From Kribbella catacumbae DSM 19601 (GTDB taxonomy: Bacteria > Actinomycetota > Actinomycetes > Propionibacteriales > Kribbellaceae), in the NCBI RefSeq assembly GCF_000372465.1, contig NZ_AQUZ01000035.1, positions 1-64,000 on the forward strand: a stretch of DNA of 64,000 bases, given 5' to 3'. A program made the translations under genes and the position numbers. Below are positions 60,889-64,000 of this stretch, piece after piece; the first letter of the stretch is position 1, and each line of letters opens with the position of its first letter. Below the pieces are notes generated by a model. It did not search any database, was not told where the DNA came from, and saw only the letters and a list, made by a program, of their open reading frames with translations.

Positions 60889-60918
60889 GGGGCCAGCCTT
60901 TGTCGGAAGGCTGGCCCC
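60889..60918. terminator. intrinsic terminator hairpin after metE
   Basis: GGGGCCAGCCTT (60889-60900) and AAGGCTGGCCCC (60907-60918) form a perfect 12-bp stem on a 6-base loop, 16 bp after the stop. Confidence 0.85.
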
Positions 60919-61028
60919 GATCGCTTGTATCTGCGATCCCGTCGCATATGGTGACGGAGTGAGCACAGCTGTGCGTGTGCGGCGCCTAAGCTCAGCTCGT
61001 CTGAGCTTCGTGATCGAAAGGCTGATCT

Positions 61029-62231
61029 GTGACTGACCCGATGGCGCTGGAGGACTCCTACGGCGCGCACAACTACCACCCACTGCCTGTCACCGTCGCG
61101 ACGGCTGAAGGCGTCTGGGTCACCGACACCTCGGGCCGCCGCTACCTGGACTGTCTGGCCGGGTACTCCGCACTCAACTTCGGCCACCGGCACCCCGCGC
61201 TGATCGCCGCCGCGACCGAGCAGCTCGGCCGCGTCACGCTGACCAGTCGCGCCTTCCACCACGACCAGCTCGGCCCGTTCTGCGCCGAGCTCGCCGCGCT
61301 AGCGGGCAAGGACGCGGTGCTGCCGATGAACTCCGGCGCCGAGGCGGTCGAGACCGCACTCAAGCTGGCCCGCCGCTGGGGCTACCTGGTCAAGGGCGTG
61401 CCCGACGGCCAGGCCACCATCATCGTTGCTGACGGCAACTTCCATGGCCGGACCATCAGCATCATCAGCTTCTCCGGCGATACCGAGGCGCACGACAACT
61501 GCGGCCCGTACACGCCCGGCTTCCGCTCGGTCCCGTACGGCGACGCGGCCGCGCTGGAGGCCGCGATCGACGAGACCACGGTCGCCGTACTCATCGAGCC
61601 GGTCCAGGGCGAGGCGGGTGTCGTCGTACCGCCCGAGGGGTATCTGGCTGCGGTTCGCGAGCTCTGCACCAAGAACCAGGTGCTGATGATGGCCGACGAG
61701 ATCCAGTCCGGGCTCGGTCGTGCAGGCGCCACCTTCGCGAGCTCACGGGCGGGCGTCGTACCGGATGTCTATGTCCTCGGGAAGGCGCTCGGCGGCGGCA
61801 TCATGCCACTGTCGGCCGTCGTCGCCGACCGCGCGGTGATGGACGTCATCACGCCCGGTACGCACGGCAGCACCTTCGGCGGGAACCCGCTCGCGGTGGC
61901 GATCGGCCGCGCCGTGATCAAGCTGCTCGAGCCGGGTGACCTGCAGGAGCACGCGCTGGCGATGGAGCAGGCGTTGCGCGACCGGCTGGAGCCGTTGCGG
62001 GCGCAGGGTCTGGTCGGCTTGCGGGTGCATGGTTTGTGGGCCGGGCTGGATCTGGATCCCGCGCTCGGGACGGGCCGGGTGCTGTGCGAGCAGCTCGCGG
62101 AGCACGGCGTACTGGCGAAGGACACGCACGGGTCGACGATCCGATTGTCGCCGCCGCTGGTGATCACTACCGAGGAGCTCGACTGGATGACGGAGCGACT
62201 CGCCCTGTCGCTCAAGGCGCTGGCGGGCTGA
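61029..62231 (+). CDS. rocD: ornithine--oxo-acid aminotransferase
   Basis: 400 residues from GTG 61029. Fold-type I class III aminotransferase: opening EDSYGAHNYHPLPVTVATAE is characteristic of ornithine aminotransferases, then VLPMNSGAEAVETALKLARR, FHGRTISIISFSGD, MADEIQSGLGRAG and the PLP lysine in VYVLGKALGGGIMPLSAVV. It interconverts ornithine and glutamate-5-semialdehyde. Length is normal. The GNAT remnant follows after 5 bp. Confidence 0.9.
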   Translation: MTDPMALEDSYGAHNYHPLPVTVATAEGVWVTDTSGRRYLDCLAGYSALNFGHRHPALIAAATEQLGRVTLTSRAFHHDQLGPFCAELAALAGKDAVLPMNSGAEAVETALKLARRWGYLVKGVPDGQATIIVADGNFHGRTISIISFSGDTEAHDNCGPYTPGFRSVPYGDAAALEAAIDETTVAVLIEPVQGEAGVVVPPEGYLAAVRELCTKNQVLMMADEIQSGLGRAGATFASSRAGVVPDVYVLGKALGGGIMPLSAVVADRAVMDVITPGTHGSTFGGNPLAVAIGRAVIKLLEPGDLQEHALAMEQALRDRLEPLRAQGLVGLRVHGLWAGLDLDPALGTGRVLCEQLAEHGVLAKDTHGSTIRLSPPLVITTEELDWMTERLALSLKALAG

Positions 62232-62236
62232 TCCCG

Positions 62237-62608
62237 ATGATCGAGGTCCGACTCGCGACCGCGGCCGACGGTACGGCGATCGGGAGCGTGCACGCCGCCT
62301 CCTGGGAGGCGGCGTACGCACCTTTCTTCGATCCCGAGTTCGCCGCCGATCAGATCTCCTCGCGGTTGAACCGCTGGCACGACCGGATCGCCGACCCGCA
62401 CGGCCTGGTCCTGCTCGCAGGAGTGGACGGCCGCCCGCTGGCCTTCTCCTGGAGCGTTCCCTCGTCGGCGGACCTCGCGGAGCTCTACAGCTTCTACGCC
62501 CATCCCGACGGCTGGGGCACCGGCGTCGCAGCGGCCCTGATGACCCGGGTAGGCCCTCTTTACACCGGCACCTTCCATCTCTGCGCGTCTGAGCCGTTGC
62601 AGTCGTAG
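62237..62608 (+). pseudogene. GNAT acetyltransferase truncated at the 3' end
   Basis: 123 residues. The N-terminal GNAT half is clear (VRLATAADGTAIGSVHAASW, LYSFYAHPDGWGTGVAAALM with the acetyl-CoA-loop motif near 92-100). The last conserved part (helix alpha-4 and strands beta-6/7) is absent: after ALMTRVGPL the frame runs into the 3' end of the convergent lectin gene and stops at 62608. Family members are about 165-175 residues. Loss of the 3' end makes acetyl transfer unlikely. Confidence 0.7.
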
Positions 62609-64000
62609 ATCTGCAGGTCGGTACCGTCGGCGGTCGCACCGCTTGGGCTGTCCAGGCAGCGACCTGACTGCGGATTCAGCAGGGAATCGTTCGCCTGTGG
62701 TTGCCAGATCTGCCCACCGGCGGTGCCGCAGTCCCACAGCTGGACTTTGGTGGAGTTCGCCGTACCGTTGCCGACGATGTCCAGACACTTGCCGAAGGCA
62801 CGGATCTTGCCGTCGGTGGAGATGCTCCACTGCTGACCCGGTACGCCGCCGCACGCCCACAACTGGACGACGTTCCCGCTGGTCGGCGTATTGGTGTCCA
62901 CGTCGACGCACTTGCCGGCGGCCGCGGGTCCGGTGATCGGACCGGTCGGGAAGCCGGGCAGGTTCCACTTCTGCGGATCGAGGCCGTTGCAGTCGTAGAT
63001 CTGGAGGTCAGTGCCGTCGGCGGTCGCGCCACTCGGGCTGTCGAGGCAACGACCAGACTGCGGGTTCAGTAGCGAGCCGTTGGCCTGTGGGCGCCATTGC
63101 TGTCCACCGGCGGTGCCGCAGTCCCACAACTGGACCTTAGTGAGATTCGCCGTACCGTTGCCGACGATGTCGAGGCACTTGCCGAACGCGCGAAGGGTGC
63201 CGTCGGCCATCACCGTCCATTGCTGTCCGGGTACGCCGCCACAGGTCCACAACTGCACGGCATTCCCGCTGACCGCCGTGTTGTGATCGACGTCAAGACA
63301 TTTGCCGGCCGCGGCCGGTCCGGTGATCGTGCCAGTCGGTCCGCCGACGACTCCGGTCCCGAAGCGCACCTGGCACTGGTTCCCGGTCCCGAGCCACGTC
63401 GCCGCCAGGTAGAGGAACGACGTACCGTTGATCGACGGGACGATCGGCGAACTGTAGCCCGGGCAGCCGGGAGCACCAGGACCGTAGCTGCCGGTGGGGT
63501 TGACGTTGACCGGCGCTTCGAGCTCGGTCCAGCTGCCGCTGCCGAGCGAGGTGTTTGCCAACAGCACCGATCCCGATTCCGCCATCACCGCCTTGCTGCC
63601 GGTCGGTCCGGTGACCACGCGTTGTCCGGACATCAGCAACGTGCCGTTCGGTCCACCGCCAGGGATCCAGGCGACGTACGGCGTGTGCAGGAGATGGCGG
63701 CCGTCAGTCGTCTGGGCGAGAGTGCCGGGGCTGTTGGTCGGTGCCCAGTTGAGTCCGTCGGCACTGGTCTTGAGGTACACCTCGCACGCGTGGTCGGCGT
63801 TGGTGGCGTCGCGGCACAGTTCGTACGTCATCAGGAACTGGCCGTTCGGCAGAGCGGTGATGATCGACATGCCCGGGCGGGCCAGATTGTCGGCGGGGAA
63901 CGCCACGTCGGGGGTGATGCTGCCACTCCAGGACGCGCCTCCGTTGGTCGAGGTGTAGTGCCCGATGATCTGGTTGTTGGTCGGCGAACCCGCTGGGCGT
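62560..64000 (-). CDS. sialidase-like protein with two C-terminal ricin B-type lectin domains (5' end outside window)
   Basis: About 480 residues are visible and the frame stays open to base 64000. The upstream part has sialidase/BNR-type strands (HYTSTNGGASWSG at the window end, LKTSADGLNWAPTNSPG). Two ricin-type lectin repeats follow, about 130 residues each: both contain GPAAAGKC(L/V)DVD, CGGVPGQQW, FGKCLDIVGNGTAN, QLWDCGTAGGQ and NPQSGRCLDSPSGATADG. The copies are nearly identical at DNA level, offset ~390 bp, suggesting recent duplication. Its stop overlaps the GNAT remnant by 49 bp. Confidence 0.82.
   Translation of the reverse strand, partial: RPAGSPTNNQIIGHYTSTNGGASWSGSITPDVAFPADNLARPGMSIITALPNGQFLMTYELCRDATNADHACEVYLKTSADGLNWAPTNSPGTLAQTTDGRHLLHTPYVAWIPGGGPNGTLLMSGQRVVTGPTGSKAVMAESGSVLLANTSLGSGSWTELEAPVNVNPTGSYGPGAPGCPGYSSPIVPSINGTSFLYLAATWLGTGNQCQVRFGTGVVGGPTGTITGPAAAGKCLDVDHNTAVSGNAVQLWTCGGVPGQQWTVMADGTLRAFGKCLDIVGNGTANLTKVQLWDCGTAGGQQWRPQANGSLLNPQSGRCLDSPSGATADGTDLQIYDCNGLDPQKWNLPGFPTGPITGPAAAGKCVDVDTNTPTSGNVVQLWACGGVPGQQWSISTDGKIRAFGKCLDIVGNGTANSTKVQLWDCGTAGGQIWQPQANDSLLNPQSGRCLDSPSGATADGTDLQIYDCNGSDAQRWKVPV

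Noticed and set aside
62584..63330. Tandem repeat suggestive of a CRISPR or assembly duplication
   Set aside because: The repeats are two coding lectin modules in frame with ordinary protein-level conservation, not short spaced repeats.

Overview
The window is very GC-rich, densely coding DNA from an actinobacterium. The evidence is SigE-type ECF sigma factors, an XRE/DUF397 pair, a DUF574 methyltransferase, mycothiol-type DinB/maleylpyruvate-isomerase proteins, a SapB/AmfS-type lanthipeptide precursor, and many GTG/TTG starts with 1-8 bp gene overlaps. The large carbohydrate repertoire and strong GTAC codon context would suit a Kribbella-like soil or plant-associated member of the Nocardioidales. 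That placement is inference, not something the sequence proves.

Layout. 1-2.3 kb: end of an unknown gene, a GH127/MalG fusion relic, and a divergent LacI regulator with two palindromic operators. 2.3-3.6 kb: ECF sigma factor and a PASTA-bearing membrane partner. 3.7-10.3 kb: a TetR-controlled operon (amino-acid dehydrogenase, truncated acyl-CoA synthetase, ThDP decarboxylase, acyl-CoA dehydrogenase, Cys-substituted IMPase-like protein) with two matching operators. 10.4-16.3 kb: TolB-like protein, MFS exporter, secreted metallophosphoesterase, PadR/membrane protein/PAP2. 16.4-19.6 kb: flavin disulfide reductase preceded by two broken genes, then an MFS transporter. 19.7-22.4 kb: EamA exporter, GntR regulator and ACC deaminase. 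22.6-28.6 kb: hydrolase, mycothiol-type enzymes, ECF sigma, ABC exporter and an unusual chimeric regulator. 28.6-33.5 kb: FAD reductase, secreted peptidase-like hydrolase, membrane protein, methyltransferase and a dispersed palindromic repeat. 34-38.3 kb: DUF397/XRE system with shared operators, a DUF2461 gene bracketed by two 100-bp MITE-like repeats, and a broken epimerase. 38.4-39.2 kb: an unpaired class III lanthipeptide precursor facing a degenerate AmfR/RamR-like regulator. 41-56.2 kb: an alpha-glucan locus resembling the cycloalternan pathway (two secreted GH31 enzymes, two ROK regulators, ABC importer, GH15-like and cytosolic GH31). 56.2-64 kb: membrane-fused patatin, a cobalamin riboswitch ahead of an internally deleted metE, ornithine aminotransferase, truncated GNAT, and a sialidase-like lectin protein running off the window.

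Two themes stand out. First, gene decay: several genes have lost internal blocks, often in frame (GH127/MalG, acyl-CoA synthetase, VOC, MetE), and others are frameshifted or truncated (small ORF at 18.0 kb, epimerase, GNAT). Second, the lanthipeptide precursor has no modifying enzyme or transporter in the window, so it is either a relic or depends on a synthetase encoded elsewhere.

The alpha-glucan genes make a coherent pathway. Secreted GH31 transglycosylases would remodel starch-type glucans, a lipoprotein and two permeases would import the product, and cytosolic GH31 and GH15-like enzymes would degrade it under ROK control.
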